In this document: positions 1-8,725 of the stretch, in pieces
Position numbering within the stretch: the first letter of the stretch is position 1
Layout: the number at the start of each line of letters is the position of its first letter
Source: Pseudoalteromonas sp. XMcav2-N
GTDB taxonomy: Bacteria; Pseudomonadota; Gammaproteobacteria; Enterobacterales; Alteromonadaceae
Length of the DNA: 64,000 nt
Direction of reading: 5' to 3'
NCBI RefSeq assembly: GCF_024124545.1
Contig: NZ_JAMXSF010000002.1
Span: forward strand, 248,001 to 312,000
Position numbers and translations under genes: made by a program
The notes under the pieces: generated by a model
Database searches by the model: none
What the model saw: the letters and a program-made list of their open reading frames with translations, nothing else
What the model was told of the DNA's origin: nothing

Positions 1-529
1 CTTTCAAAAAGGCGGCAAATTCATGCTGTGCAAGTAAAACTGCCCGGGAAAACTGCTCAAAATTCAATCCTAACAGTTGCTCCAGCAGTTGTTTGGCTTC
101 AGTAGTTTTGGTGGCAAGTATGGTGTCATCATTTACCCGTACAACCTGATGTTCGGCCTCTTTCACTCGCCCGTTGAGCTTATTGCGAGCACGGCTGACA
201 CGCCAGCTTGCACGGTATTGCTCACCATCCTGACCACAAAAAGTCACTTCAGCCAGGGCACTGACACAACCACGACGCAATAGATTGCGCGGATCATTGA
301 GCTTAAGCTCATCGCCATTGAGTAGCACTTTGTTTTTGGCATCTGCTTTTAAGCGCGCTGTCTTACCATAGAGCGCCAGGCAAATGGCATCCAGCAGAGT
401 GCTTTTGCCTGCGCCGGTGTCTCCCGTGATGGCAAACAGGCCAGTATCTTTGAGCGGGGGTTGAGTAAAATCGATTTCAGCATCAGCCAGCGATGCCAGA
501 TTCTGTACTTGGATCCCTAATAATTTCAT
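1..529 (-). CDS. sbcC: SbcC exonuclease subunit, N-terminal part (cut by window edge)
   Basis: Reading the minus strand from an ATG at 527-529 gives an open frame to the left edge, about 176 residues. It starts MKLLGIQVQNLASL and carries a Walker A motif GDTGAGKST at about residues 34-42, typical of the SMC-like ATPase head of SbcC/Rad50. SbcC pairs with SbcD as an ATP-dependent nuclease that opens hairpins and protein-blocked DNA ends. The ATG overlaps the sbcD stop codon (ATGA), so the two are translationally coupled in the usual sbcD-sbcC order. The coiled coil and C-terminal ATPase half lie outside the window. Identification is firm from the N-terminus plus the neighbour. Confidence 0.93.
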   Translation of the reverse strand, partial: MKLLGIQVQNLASLADAEIDFTQPPLKDTGLFAITGDTGAGKSTLLDAICLALYGKTARLKADAKNKVLLNGDELKLNDPRNLLRRGCVSALAEVTFCGQDGEQYRASWRVSRARNKLNGRVKEAEHQVVRVNDDTILATKTTEAKQLLEQLLGLNFEQFSRAVLLAQHEFAAFLK

Positions 530-1746
530 GCTTCCTGCTCCTGTACACTGGCCAGCACCTGCATCAGGCAATTTTGCAACGCATCGGGAACCGGTTGCTT
601 GCTGTCAATTTGTGCCTCATACGCCAACTCCAGTAAACGCATAGGCTCCAGTTTCTCGACCTGACCCAAGTCTTCGAAGTAAGGCATGTCTGAAGATTGT
701 TGTGTTGTACTGATCCGCTCGATACCACAAAAGTGGACACGTTTATCAGTCAACGCCTGCTCAATCTTAACGCGGAACTGGCTATCCGTGTCACTGGCAT
801 TGAGTCGCAGCCTCAGGTAAGGCGTCGCTTCAGGCTTGTCTTGATAGTCAGAGAGGTCCAAATCACTCAGTAACTCAAGCAGTTCATCCAACGTAGCGCC
901 ACCACGTTCAGGGAGCAAAAGAACCGGCTTTAGGCGAGGAACGTCAAGGGGCTTTACACCACTGAGGGCATTGTCGGAAAACTCCACCAGCAACACCTGA
1001 TGCCGATAGTTGCGCTCCGAAAATGACATGGGTAGGGGCGTCCCACAGTATCGAATGGATTCACTGCCTGCGACTTTTTGTGCTTTATGCAAATGTCCCA
1101 GTGCCACATAGTCTGGGCGCTCACCAAACACCGCAGCGGTAATAGCATCGAATCCACCTATCGTGATGTTGCGCTCAGAATCACCTGAAATGCTGCCACC
1201 TTTCGCATGCAAATGGCCCATAGCCAGAACCGGGTGCTGTTCATTCAGGCTTTGATATGCAGCATGATAAGCACGCTCGACACCTTGCTGATACGCCTGG
1301 GGGTCGTCAGGTTGGCTGTCCAGGTCGGCACTACGCAAAAAAGGCATAGCTACAACCTGCAACGTGCCCTGTTCGGTCACGAGTGTTTTAATCACATCCT
1401 GAGGAGTATGCTTATCAAAGCGACCCACCACATGCGTATCAAACTGGCTCAGTAACGGCTTGGCTGTTTCTATTCTGTTAGCAGAATCATGATTGCCTGC
1501 CGTGATCACAATATGCAGGCCTGGGTTGTTCATTTTTGCACGTTTTATGAACGTATACAGTTGCTGCTCAGCCAAAGCAGAGGGCGTAGCGCTGTGATAG
1601 ATGTCGCCACTGACAATTAAAACATTGATTTGATGAGAGGTGAGCGTGTCGCACAGCCAGTCGAGAAAAAACTGATGTTCAGCGTGACGGCTGTGCTCAT
1701 AAAACTGTTGACCCAGATGCCAGTCGGATGTGTGTAAAACCTTCAT
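526..1746 (-). CDS. sbcD: SbcD nuclease subunit
   Basis: 406 residues, close to E. coli SbcD (400). Metallophosphoesterase signatures appear in order: SDWHLGQ at the N-terminus, GDIYH, GNHD and GHLH, which bind the two-metal centre. With SbcC it forms the Mre11-Rad50-type nuclease acting on DNA hairpins and double-strand ends. The open frame extends 36 codons further upstream, but the start at 1746 is chosen because MKVLHTSDWHLG is the family N-terminus and an AAGGAA ribosome-binding site precedes it. It overlaps sbcC by 4 nt, so the pair is one operon. Confidence 0.95.
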   Translation of the reverse strand: MKVLHTSDWHLGQQFYEHSRHAEHQFFLDWLCDTLTSHQINVLIVSGDIYHSATPSALAEQQLYTFIKRAKMNNPGLHIVITAGNHDSANRIETAKPLLSQFDTHVVGRFDKHTPQDVIKTLVTEQGTLQVVAMPFLRSADLDSQPDDPQAYQQGVERAYHAAYQSLNEQHPVLAMGHLHAKGGSISGDSERNITIGGFDAITAAVFGERPDYVALGHLHKAQKVAGSESIRYCGTPLPMSFSERNYRHQVLLVEFSDNALSGVKPLDVPRLKPVLLLPERGGATLDELLELLSDLDLSDYQDKPEATPYLRLRLNASDTDSQFRVKIEQALTDKRVHFCGIERISTTQQSSDMPYFEDLGQVEKLEPMRLLELAYEAQIDSKQPVPDALQNCLMQVLASVQEQEA

Positions 1747-1799
1747 GCAGCGTTCCTTAACCTTAATGACGGTTAATATACACTGCTTAGACGAAGAGG

Positions 1800-2030
1800 T
1801 TAATGGCTGAGTTGACGCCAGGCGTAAATCACGACAGGTATCACCAGTAACCAAAGTGCTCTGAGATAACGGTTTTGTTTACCATGCAATCGTTTCAGTG
1901 CCGATTTTTCGTTACATGCGGCCACTTTATCAACGTAAAAATAGCCGTTGTCTAAATACTCTTTACAGTTCTGTTCGTCCGCCGGTATGGCAACGAGTTT
2001 CTCATGTTTTTTTAGTATGTAGAAATCCAT
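1800..2030 (-). CDS. Small single-pass membrane protein, unknown function
   Basis: 76 residues starting MDFYILKKHEK, with one hydrophobic segment near the C-terminus (ALWLLVIPVVIYAW) followed by a short tail, so it is probably tail-anchored in the inner membrane. A GGTGAG sequence lies a few bases before the chosen ATG; a GTG four codons upstream is an alternative start. It lies just upstream of sbcD in the same direction with a 53-base gap and could share its transcript. I do not recognise the family. Confidence 0.55.
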   Translation of the reverse strand: MDFYILKKHEKLVAIPADEQNCKEYLDNGYFYVDKVAACNEKSALKRLHGKQNRYLRALWLLVIPVVIYAWRQLSH

Positions 2031-2042
2031 ACTGCTCACCAC

Positions 2043-2454
2043 ATTTTAAGCTAAACGGGTACTTAGTACAGAGCAAAACCAACGCCAGTTTTACTCGCCG
2101 ATTGAAAAGTCCGCGATTTTACTGGGAATTTAGTTCCGATTTCAACCATTGAATTTGGCTTTTTTAATTTATTTGTAAAATAGAGACAATAAATTTGCAA
2201 AATGGGGACTTGGCACGGAAATTTATTGTCATTTTGACACACAGGTCATGTCACTTTTACATACCAAGAATGCAGGCCCTATAAAGCCTTCATAACTTGC
2301 CTTCAATTACATCACACCTTTAACCAATGAAAAAACAAATGCGCTCACCGCATACTGATTATTTTAATCTGGATAACAAGGTCAGCAGTAAAATAACAAT
2401 AATCAGCGCCAAATCGCGATATGATAGAGCCCGACAGTAACCAAGGGGGACCAC
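2043..2454. other. Intergenic region, about 410 bp
   Basis: AT-rich stretch between divergent genes. It must hold the promoters of the small membrane protein (minus) and the DUF6702-like gene (plus). I see no repeat, RNA gene or convincing promoter consensus. Confidence 0.4.
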
Positions 2455-2949
2455 ATGAAGGATCGGCTGATTGCCGCACTGGTATTAATTTGGGTAAACA
2501 CCGCAACAGCACACCAGATAAAGGCCGCGATGACAACAGTGCTGATTGACCCCGGTAGTGACCAGCTCGAACTCATGCACCGATTTTATCTGCATGACAC
2601 AGAGCATGCCGCTGAAAAACTGTTTGGTGAAGAAGCTGACCTATTTCAAAATGCGTCAGACAGAACTCGCTTTGCTGAGTATGTGCATGCGACTGTAAAG
2701 CTGAAAGATGAAACCGGTAAAACCATACCTCTTACCTTATACAGCGGTAGCATAGATGGTCAGTTTTTCTGGGTCACCCAGCGTGCCCCCATGCCCGATG
2801 TGTTGAATCGCCTGCAAATGCGTCATAACGCGCTCAGAGATGTCTGGTCAGAACAAGTCAATATGGTCAACTTCAAAACACAGGACACGGTCCACACTTT
2901 GCACTTCAACGGCGCTGATGACTGGTTATGGGTGAACTTATCTAAGTAG
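2455..2949 (+). CDS. Periplasmic DUF6702-like protein
   Basis: 164 residues. An N-terminal signal peptide (MKDRLIAALVLIWVNTATA, cleavage probably before HQIKA) leads into a domain with the pattern AHQ..A.TTVLID...LELMHRFYLHD.EHA, which resembles the DUF6702 family of exported proteins of unknown function. A purine-rich GGGGGA sequence precedes the ATG. It has no operon partner, since the next gene downstream is convergent. Family assignment is by recall of the N-terminal pattern. Confidence 0.7.
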   Translation: MKDRLIAALVLIWVNTATAHQIKAAMTTVLIDPGSDQLELMHRFYLHDTEHAAEKLFGEEADLFQNASDRTRFAEYVHATVKLKDETGKTIPLTLYSGSIDGQFFWVTQRAPMPDVLNRLQMRHNALRDVWSEQVNMVNFKTQDTVHTLHFNGADDWLWVNLSK

Positions 2950-3286
2950 CCAACCATTTTTTAGCACCAATAACGCTAAAGTAGGGCTGTTTTCTCATCG
3001 AAAAAACATATTCCCTTTGAATACCAGTACAATCTCCCTTGCTGCATTGCGAAAGCGTTATCCAGTCACAGTCAGGTTTAATTTCATGGTCAGTATTAAT
3101 ATCTGGCCAGTGTGCAGCGTCAGGGCACCCAGCATTTTGCACAGCTGGACTCACTCAACCTGGCGCCCGAGCTGGCTTACCAGAGGTAAACACCAGCCCA
3201 AACAAGGCGCTCACACCTGAGCAGGCAGTTGATCTGATAAACAAGGTGATTGTCGCCACTCATTCATCCCGTAGCGACCTGTTATC
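2950..3286. other. Intergenic region with no supported gene
   Basis: 337 bp between two convergent genes. Short overlapping open frames of 67 and 83 codons are present on the plus strand. They lack ribosome-binding sites and recognisable protein patterns, so I do not call them. The end of the longer one (ALTPEQAVDLINKV) looks protein-like and could be the remnant of a decayed gene. Confidence 0.35.
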
Positions 3287-4738
3287 TTAGCGTGCAATCT
3301 GACAAAGTGCTTTACCTTGCTCAGCCTGCTTGCTGCCACACTTAAGGAAAACCTGCCCCTGGGTGTTGTAAAACTGCCCCTGCCATTGATTGTCTTTTTC
3401 CAGCTGAATCGTGATATAGCCAAACTCTCCCTGAGTATTGCCCTGCGCGCGTTTACCATCAATCTGAGTACTAAACCCACTGTTAGCACCGGTTGAACTC
3501 AGGCTGACGCCACTGTTCCCCACCACCAACTGAGACGGACGACCGCTATCCTTACCAAAAGCCAATGACTGGTAAATATGCATATGCCCCGACAGGGACA
3601 AGCTGACCGCAGGCGGTAACTGCTGTGACAGGGTAGTGTTGAGCGCCGTTTGCAGCATGTTTGTGATTGAGGGCGTGCCAACCGGGCCGCTTTGTCCCCA
3701 CAGCGGTCTGTGTGTCATCATCCATAACGGGGTTTTCACCCGCGACGCGAGGTTCTGCAACTGGGAGTACTGGTCACGATATTGGCGCGTAAGAGTTTGT
3801 GGCGAGCGAGAATCGCAGGCATTGGCCGAATCCATCACCCACAGCGCCAGAGAGTCCAGCTCCAGCAGATAGGGGTCTATCATCACAATATGATCGCTTG
3901 CCTCGCTGGGCGGCTGGCTGAACTCTCCCTGATAAGGGCAAGATTGCTGTGCAATACCGTCGGGTAAGTCTGAACCAGGTCCCAGAAAGTAAAACCAGCC
4001 TGGGCCTGCGCGGCTGCATAGTTCATGATTGCCTCGGGCAAATACCCAGGGGGCGCTGGCCAGCAAAGACTTAGCCGGTGCAAATAAGTCGGCCTGCCAG
4101 CTCTGCCAGGTATCAGGTTTCGGACTGCCACTGGCATTTTGCGAGTAATAGGTTTCAGTTAATCCACATGACGGGCCACCATAGCCACCATCTCCCGCAT
4201 CATAAGCATAAATGTCTTTGCTGATACTGCCCGAGGTGCCGCGGTAGTTGAAATCGCCCATATGCAGGATTAACTGCTTGGTTTGCTGTGCTCCCAGATC
4301 CGCAAGCTGAGCAAAGGGCTGCGCTGCACTTGCGCCTGCGCACACAGAGCTTTTACAACCCGAATCACCAAACACCTGAACTTGCTCAGGTGCCAGGGTA
4401 ACTGGCGCCAGTTCAATGCCGCCATAAGACAGGCGATACTGAGTATCCGGGCTGATCACAGCCTCACAAACCGTCACCGGAAAATTATCTGGATCCGGAT
4501 TTAACCGTCTGGCCCGGGTTTTTATCGCCTCACCACCTGAGGGCAGCAATTGTGGGCATTGCTGATCTGTGATGTGTGCACCATCGACTATCGCTCTGGC
4601 ATAGATTTGCACGCCACCTTTTTGCGTGGGTGCCAGCATAGTATAAGCGGCGTAGACTTGCGGGTTATTGGCGGCACTGTCTGCAGTGCCCATACACCCA
4701 GAGAGTAAAACAAACAAAGGGAGAATGTGTTTGCGCAT
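3287..4738 (-). CDS. Metallophosphoesterase lipoprotein
   Basis: 483 residues. A lipoprotein signal with lipobox LLSGC (Cys15) predicts membrane anchoring. The calcineurin-like phosphoesterase core follows: GDSGC, HMGDFNY, RGNHELC, THRPLW and SGHMHIYQ carry the expected Asp, Asn and His metal ligands. Substrate is not predictable; members hydrolyse phosphomonoesters or diesters outside the cytoplasm. There are several Cys in the mature part, compatible with disulfides in an oxidising compartment. It sits near a solute-binding protein and PhoD, so the stretch has a phosphate-scavenging flavour, but no operon links them. Confidence 0.85.
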   Translation of the reverse strand: MRKHILPLFVLLSGCMGTADSAANNPQVYAAYTMLAPTQKGGVQIYARAIVDGAHITDQQCPQLLPSGGEAIKTRARRLNPDPDNFPVTVCEAVISPDTQYRLSYGGIELAPVTLAPEQVQVFGDSGCKSSVCAGASAAQPFAQLADLGAQQTKQLILHMGDFNYRGTSGSISKDIYAYDAGDGGYGGPSCGLTETYYSQNASGSPKPDTWQSWQADLFAPAKSLLASAPWVFARGNHELCSRAGPGWFYFLGPGSDLPDGIAQQSCPYQGEFSQPPSEASDHIVMIDPYLLELDSLALWVMDSANACDSRSPQTLTRQYRDQYSQLQNLASRVKTPLWMMTHRPLWGQSGPVGTPSITNMLQTALNTTLSQQLPPAVSLSLSGHMHIYQSLAFGKDSGRPSQLVVGNSGVSLSSTGANSGFSTQIDGKRAQGNTQGEFGYITIQLEKDNQWQGQFYNTQGQVFLKCGSKQAEQGKALCQIAR

Positions 4739-4791
4739 TGTTTTTCCTTTATTGCGGCTCCGTTGGCTCCCTTAGTGTAGACCACATTAAA

Positions 4792-4810
4792 GCGGTAATT
4801 ATATTACCGC
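4792..4810 (-). terminator. Weak hairpin downstream of the solute-binding protein
   Basis: Perfect 8-bp stem GCGGTAAT/ATTACCGC with a 3-base loop. On the minus strand it is followed by TTTAAT, a short U-run. Placed 15 bp after the stop codon of the solute-binding protein. Confidence 0.5.
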
Positions 4811-4824
4811 CTGTTTCAGTTAGT

Positions 4825-5622
4825 TCAGCGAGGTGCATTATGGTGAGTGTAGCGCTCTACCAGTTTGTCGATATCAGGGCGCAATCTTTCTATTACCCCA
4901 TTAAAACGTGTCAGTTGTGCCGCATCAAACAACCCCTTGCGCAATAGAAAGTGCACCTGATTGTTATGGACCGGATAGTCCCATATATAGACGTTCTTTA
5001 TGCCGAGTTTTCGCGCCATAAACCGGCCAAGTATCTCGTCTTCAATAATAAAGTCGACACGCTTTTTAGCCAGCATCTCGACGCGCTGAGTGCTGCCAGA
5101 AATCCCGACCAGCAAATGCCCAAAGTTTGGACTTTCGGCGAGGTTTTTAAGCTCTTCGCCATAGTAAGAGCCAATACTTAAACCTATCCGGTACCCCAGC
5201 CGCAACAGCGCTTTTAAATCTATGGCCATACGTGGCTGACGAAGAGAAAAGAGCCGCATTTTTTCCCACCGGTAGGGGGCTGAAAATACCCCTAACTCGG
5301 CACGTTCCTGCACGTAGCTAACCATCAGCAAGACATCGACGGTTCCTTTACCCAGTTGATCTAAACTACGGGCAGACGTGGGCAGACGCAAAAAACGCGG
5401 ACAGATATTCAGCTCGGCAAACACCTTGCGGGCAATCTCTACATCCAGCCCATATGCACCGGCCTCATCAACGGCCGTCAGTGGCGGCCAGTCTGCCACA
5501 ACACCAATTTTCACTTCGCTGACGCACGGCTGCTGCGCACGAGCCTGCGACCCAAAAAACACCCCGCCCAAAATAAGAAAGCACCACACTCTGAGATACA
5601 ACCTGATATCAATCACTCTCAT
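4825..5622 (-). CDS. Periplasmic family 3 solute-binding protein
   Basis: 265 residues from the ATG at 5622, which places a signal peptide ending in SQARA at the N-terminus; a start 13 codons upstream is possible. The mature part begins VSEVKIGVVADWPPL and shows the bacterial SBP type 3 pattern (GLDVEIARKVFAEL, FSAPYRWEKM, VDFIIEDE), as in amino-acid-binding proteins and their non-transport relatives. No permease or ATPase gene is adjacent, so it may be an orphan or a signalling relative of the family. The ligand cannot be told from sequence. Confidence 0.8.
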   Translation of the reverse strand: MRVIDIRLYLRVWCFLILGGVFFGSQARAQQPCVSEVKIGVVADWPPLTAVDEAGAYGLDVEIARKVFAELNICPRFLRLPTSARSLDQLGKGTVDVLLMVSYVQERAELGVFSAPYRWEKMRLFSLRQPRMAIDLKALLRLGYRIGLSIGSYYGEELKNLAESPNFGHLLVGISGSTQRVEMLAKKRVDFIIEDEILGRFMARKLGIKNVYIWDYPVHNNQVHFLLRKGLFDAAQLTRFNGVIERLRPDIDKLVERYTHHNAPR

Positions 5623-5791
5623 CTGCTTATTCTCTGACCCAATTCCCTTAGTTATAGCCATTATCGCGTCAGTTTTAAATCAAAGCGGCTAGTTTGGCAG
5701 AAAAGCGCATTCAATGTAATAATTTTGCTATATAAAATTAACATAAACGCGTTTAAATATCGCCCAAAAATGATAATTAGAGTATTTACTT

Positions 5792-7369
5792 ATGAGCCTA
5801 TCCCGTCGCGAATTCTTTAAAACCAGTATGATGCTATCCACTGTTCCCCTCACTCTGGGATTGAGTGGCTGCACCTTTTCTCAAAGTCCGTTTAGTCACG
5901 GCGTTGCCAGTGGCGACCCGTTAGATGATCGGGTGATCTTATGGACCCGCATTACCATTCCACCTGAGGTGCAGGAGCGGGTGGATATGGCCACGCTCAG
6001 TGTTAAAGTGCTCTGGCAGGTCTCAGAGGATCCGCAGTTTTCTGTGCTGGTGACAGAGGGGTATGAGATAACCGATGGACAACGCGACTTCACCGTTAAG
6101 GTAGATGCAACGGGGCTTGCCCCCGATACCCGCTATTATTATCGCTTTATCATTGATGAGCTGGATAAGCCCATCATCTCGCCAACAGGGCGCACCAAAA
6201 CCCTGCCAGCGTATGATGTCAGCCAGGTTAAACTTGCCATGACGTCTTGCTCACACTTTAGCTATGGGTACTTTAATGTTTATGCCCGTATCGCGGAAAT
6301 TGACGACCTGGATGCTGTACTACACCTTGGCGATTACCTGTACGAATACGGCAATAAAGATGTTTACCGCAACCCCTTCTTGTGGAACAGAAAAGTGCAG
6401 CCAGCTCATGAAATGGTGACGCTGGACGACTACAGGGTTCGCCATGCCTGCTACAAAACCGACGAAGATCTGCAAACCCTGCATCAGAGCCATCCCATGA
6501 TCTGTATCTGGGACGACCATGAATTTACCAACGATACCTGGTCGGGCGGGGCAGAAAACCACAATGACGGCGAGGGCGACTGGCAAACCCGTAAAGCTGC
6601 CGCAATTAAAGCTTATTATGAGTGGATGCCGATCCGTGAACCCAGCGACAACAACCGGGAGCGATCTTACCGCCGCTTCCAGTTTGGATCTTTGCTGGAT
6701 CTGAATATGCTCGACACCCGTTTGATCGGCCGCGATCAACAAGTTGAGATCAAAGATCCGGCACGTCTGGATGAGTCACGCACTTTACTGGGCTACGAGC
6801 AGGAACAATGGCTGTACGATAATCTGTTTGAGGCCAAGCAAAACGGCGTGCAGTGGAAGCTACTGGGCCAGCAGGTGCAGATGATGCAAATTCAGATGCT
6901 GGGCAAACCCATCAATGGCGATGCCTGGGATGGTTACCCGGCAGCACGTCATCGCCTGCTAGATTTTATTGAACAAAACCAAATAGATAACGTTGTGTTC
7001 TTAACCGGTGATGTACACTCGTCGTGGGCCGCAAACATCTGTAAAAACCCCTATGACTGGCACGAATACAACCGCTTTACCCACGAAGGAGCCATTGCGG
7101 TAGAGATCGTCACCTCGTCAGTCACGTCGCCATCAATCCCGGTGCCGGGCTTGCAACAGTTGGTGGGCGATGTTGGTAAAATCCTGATCCCGGAGAATCC
7201 TCATATTCGTTATATCGACCTGGCCAATCGCGGCTTTGTAACTCTGGACATCACTCAGGATGAACTAACCGCCAGCTGGCACCATGTGCCATTTGTCGGC
7301 TTTAAGAATGATCAGTCGCACATTGGCAAGCGCTTTACCGTTAAGGCAGGCAAAGCAAAACTGGTTTAA
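5792..7369 (+). CDS. phoD: PhoD-type alkaline phosphatase/phosphodiesterase
   Basis: 525 residues. The N-terminus LSRREFFKTSMM followed by a hydrophobic stretch and LSGC combines a Tat-like motif with a possible lipobox, so export is expected. The PhoD N-terminal domain (FSHGVASGDPLDDRVILWTR) precedes the phosphatase core with LHLGDYLYEY, IWDDHEFTND and FLTGDVHSSW, which hold the Ca/Fe ligands of this family. PhoD releases phosphate from extracellular mono- and diesters. Transcribed alone. I could not identify a clear Pho box upstream. Confidence 0.92.
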   Translation: MSLSRREFFKTSMMLSTVPLTLGLSGCTFSQSPFSHGVASGDPLDDRVILWTRITIPPEVQERVDMATLSVKVLWQVSEDPQFSVLVTEGYEITDGQRDFTVKVDATGLAPDTRYYYRFIIDELDKPIISPTGRTKTLPAYDVSQVKLAMTSCSHFSYGYFNVYARIAEIDDLDAVLHLGDYLYEYGNKDVYRNPFLWNRKVQPAHEMVTLDDYRVRHACYKTDEDLQTLHQSHPMICIWDDHEFTNDTWSGGAENHNDGEGDWQTRKAAAIKAYYEWMPIREPSDNNRERSYRRFQFGSLLDLNMLDTRLIGRDQQVEIKDPARLDESRTLLGYEQEQWLYDNLFEAKQNGVQWKLLGQQVQMMQIQMLGKPINGDAWDGYPAARHRLLDFIEQNQIDNVVFLTGDVHSSWAANICKNPYDWHEYNRFTHEGAIAVEIVTSSVTSPSIPVPGLQQLVGDVGKILIPENPHIRYIDLANRGFVTLDITQDELTASWHHVPFVGFKNDQSHIGKRFTVKAGKAKLV

Positions 7370-8005
7370 TCGCGGCGCGAGTGGCACTTTTGCGTGATCA
7401 GGTCGTATCAGTGCCAATTAGTGACCTTATCAGGCTCTGCGCCTGAGTCATATACTACCAAGCGACATATGCTTCATGGTCCATCTGCTGGTATGGCAGT
7501 GTATTCAAGTAGATCCCGCATCAAGTGCGGGATGACTGGTCGTGTTAGCTAGGTTATGCGTTACTCGCTTAATCTCGCTCGTTTGCTAAAGGGCAACTAT
7601 GTCTTTAGTTAGACTTTATTAAACCTTTGGAACATTCATATTTGCACTCAACTTTACCCACATATCCGTCATCCCAGCTTCGCCTCCGTCATCCCGGCTT
7701 TGCCTTCGTCATCCCGGCTTTGCCTTCGTCACCCCGGCTTTGCCTTTTAATCTCGCTCGTTTGCTAAAGGGCAACTATGTCTTTAGTTAGACTTTATTAA
7801 ACCTTTGGAACATTCATATTTGCACTCAACTTTACCCACATATCCGTCATCCCGGCCTCTCCTCTGTCATCCCGGCCTTGAGCCGGGAACCACCGACAGC
7901 AAAACGGTGGCTGACCTGAGCAAAAGTCCAAAGCAAACAATTAAAAACAAAAGCTATCAAAATCAACCACATAAAAAACATTCAAACTTTTTTTCAAAAA
8001 ACTTG
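7370..8005. repeat. Intergenic repeat cluster upstream of hsp20 copy 1
   Basis: No gene. It holds (i) a REP-like hairpin at 7513-7533 (ATCCCGCA/TGCGGGAT); (ii) four head-to-tail 20-bp units with core CGTCATCCCGGCTTTGCCTT at 7667-7746; (iii) a segment of about 108 bp present twice (from 7571 and from 7749), containing CTCGTTTGCTAAAGGGCAAC; (iv) another hairpin CCCGGC/GCCGGG at 7871-7887. The same elements reappear once each upstream of the second hsp20 (14.75-14.95 kb). Confidence 0.75.
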
Positions 8006-8034
8006 CTTGAAAAGCATTGGCCCCGGCCATAGAT
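8006..8034 (+). promoter_or_regulatory. Sigma-32-like heat-shock promoter of hsp20 copy 1
   Basis: CTTGAAA at 8006-8012 matches the sigma-32 -35 element. A CCCC-containing -10 region (CCCCGGCCATAGAT, 8021-8034) follows. The spacing to the CCATA part is 12-13 bp, within the family range. It leaves a leader of about 145 nt before the start codon. Confidence 0.65.
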
Positions 8035-8162
8035 AGATTTGTGAGGACGCCGGAAGGGTCCCGAACCAAAATAAGACTTTGTTTTAAAAGTTTTTATTTA
8101 AGTAATGTTAGAGTTAAAAACCCGCTATTTACTGGTTTATTGCAAAGAGTAAATGGCTTAAT

Positions 8163-8180
8163 TATCGCTTTATGAGGATA
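8163..8180 (+). promoter_or_regulatory. ROSE-type RNA thermometer hairpin before hsp20 copy 1
   Basis: The 18 nt TATCGCTTTATGAGGATA fold with UCGCU pairing to AGGA, leaving a G opposite the Shine-Dalgarno G pair. This is the U(U/C)GCU/AGGA arrangement diagnostic of ROSE elements in ibpA-type leaders. It ends five bases before the ATG at 8186. A second stem lies upstream (ATTTACT near 8127-8133 with AGTAAAT near 8148-8154). It should block translation at low temperature and melt on heat shock. Confidence 0.65.
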
Positions 8181-8185
8181 CGATT

Positions 8186-8635
8186 ATGCGTACAGTAGAT
8201 TTATCACCCCTTTACCGTTCATTCATTGGTTTCGATCACCTTGCATCTATGATGGATGCGGCGCAGCGTAGCAGCGAGAAGCAACCCAGCTATCCGCCTT
8301 ACAACATCGAAGCTTTAGCTGAAGACAAGTACCAAATTACCATGGCGGTGGCCGGCTTTACGGAGCAGGAGTTATCGCTTGAGTCGGAAAATAACACGCT
8401 GACCGTTAAAGGCGAAAAGCAAAATAAAGAAAACAAAACCGACCGTAAATTTATTCATCAGGGCATTGCCGAGCGTAACTTTGAGCGCAAATTCCAGCTG
8501 GGCGACCACGTCAAAGTGATTGGCGCAGAGCTTGAGAATGGCCTGTTATTGATTGACCTGGAGCGCGAAGTACCGGAAGCGTTAAAGCCAAGAAAGATTG
8601 AGATTGGCACCGGTAAGTTGCTAGAGAGCAAATAA
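8186..8635 (+). CDS. Small heat-shock protein Hsp20 (IbpA-like), copy 1
   Basis: 149 residues. An N-terminal arm (MRTVDLSPLYRSFIGFDHL) typical of IbpA/B is followed by an alpha-crystallin domain (YNIEALAEDKYQITMAVAGF, LTVKGEK, FERKFQL) ending in ENGLLLIDLEREVPE and a short tail with the RKIEI motif that docks subunits. It is an ATP-independent holdase for unfolding proteins. It has its own heat-shock promoter, thermometer-like leader and terminator. It is nearly identical to the copy at 15244; the visible protein differences are Asn versus Asp in the KENK/KEDK segment and the last residues. Confidence 0.95.
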   Translation: MRTVDLSPLYRSFIGFDHLASMMDAAQRSSEKQPSYPPYNIEALAEDKYQITMAVAGFTEQELSLESENNTLTVKGEKQNKENKTDRKFIHQGIAERNFERKFQLGDHVKVIGAELENGLLLIDLEREVPEALKPRKIEIGTGKLLESK

Positions 8636-8682
8636 AACACTTACTCCCTTTTTCCTTGTATTACATTGTTGAATTCCCACCC

Positions 8683-8706
8683 GCCGCCCGAAAGGGCGGC
8701 TTTTTT
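8683..8706 (+). terminator. Rho-independent terminator of hsp20 copy 1
   Basis: GCCGCCC-GAAA-GGGCGGC stem followed by six T. The same terminator is found after the second hsp20. Confidence 0.92.
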
Positions 8707-8725
8707 GTGTGCCATAGCAAACAGA

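Larger units (their letters stand above)
7505..8706 (+). repeat. hsp20: Long direct repeat, copy 1 (hsp20 locus)
   Basis: This block (REP-like hairpin, common intergenic segment, heat-shock promoter, 5' leader, hsp20 and terminator) matches 14745-15776 almost base for base in its 3' 700 bp. Copy 1 is longer because the intergenic segment is internally duplicated and carries the 20-bp units. The two copies are in the same orientation, 7.2 kb apart. Confidence 0.9.

Noticed and set aside
3017..3290. Two short plus-strand frames between convergent genes
   Set aside because: No ribosome-binding site or recognisable protein pattern; mentioned only as a possible gene remnant.
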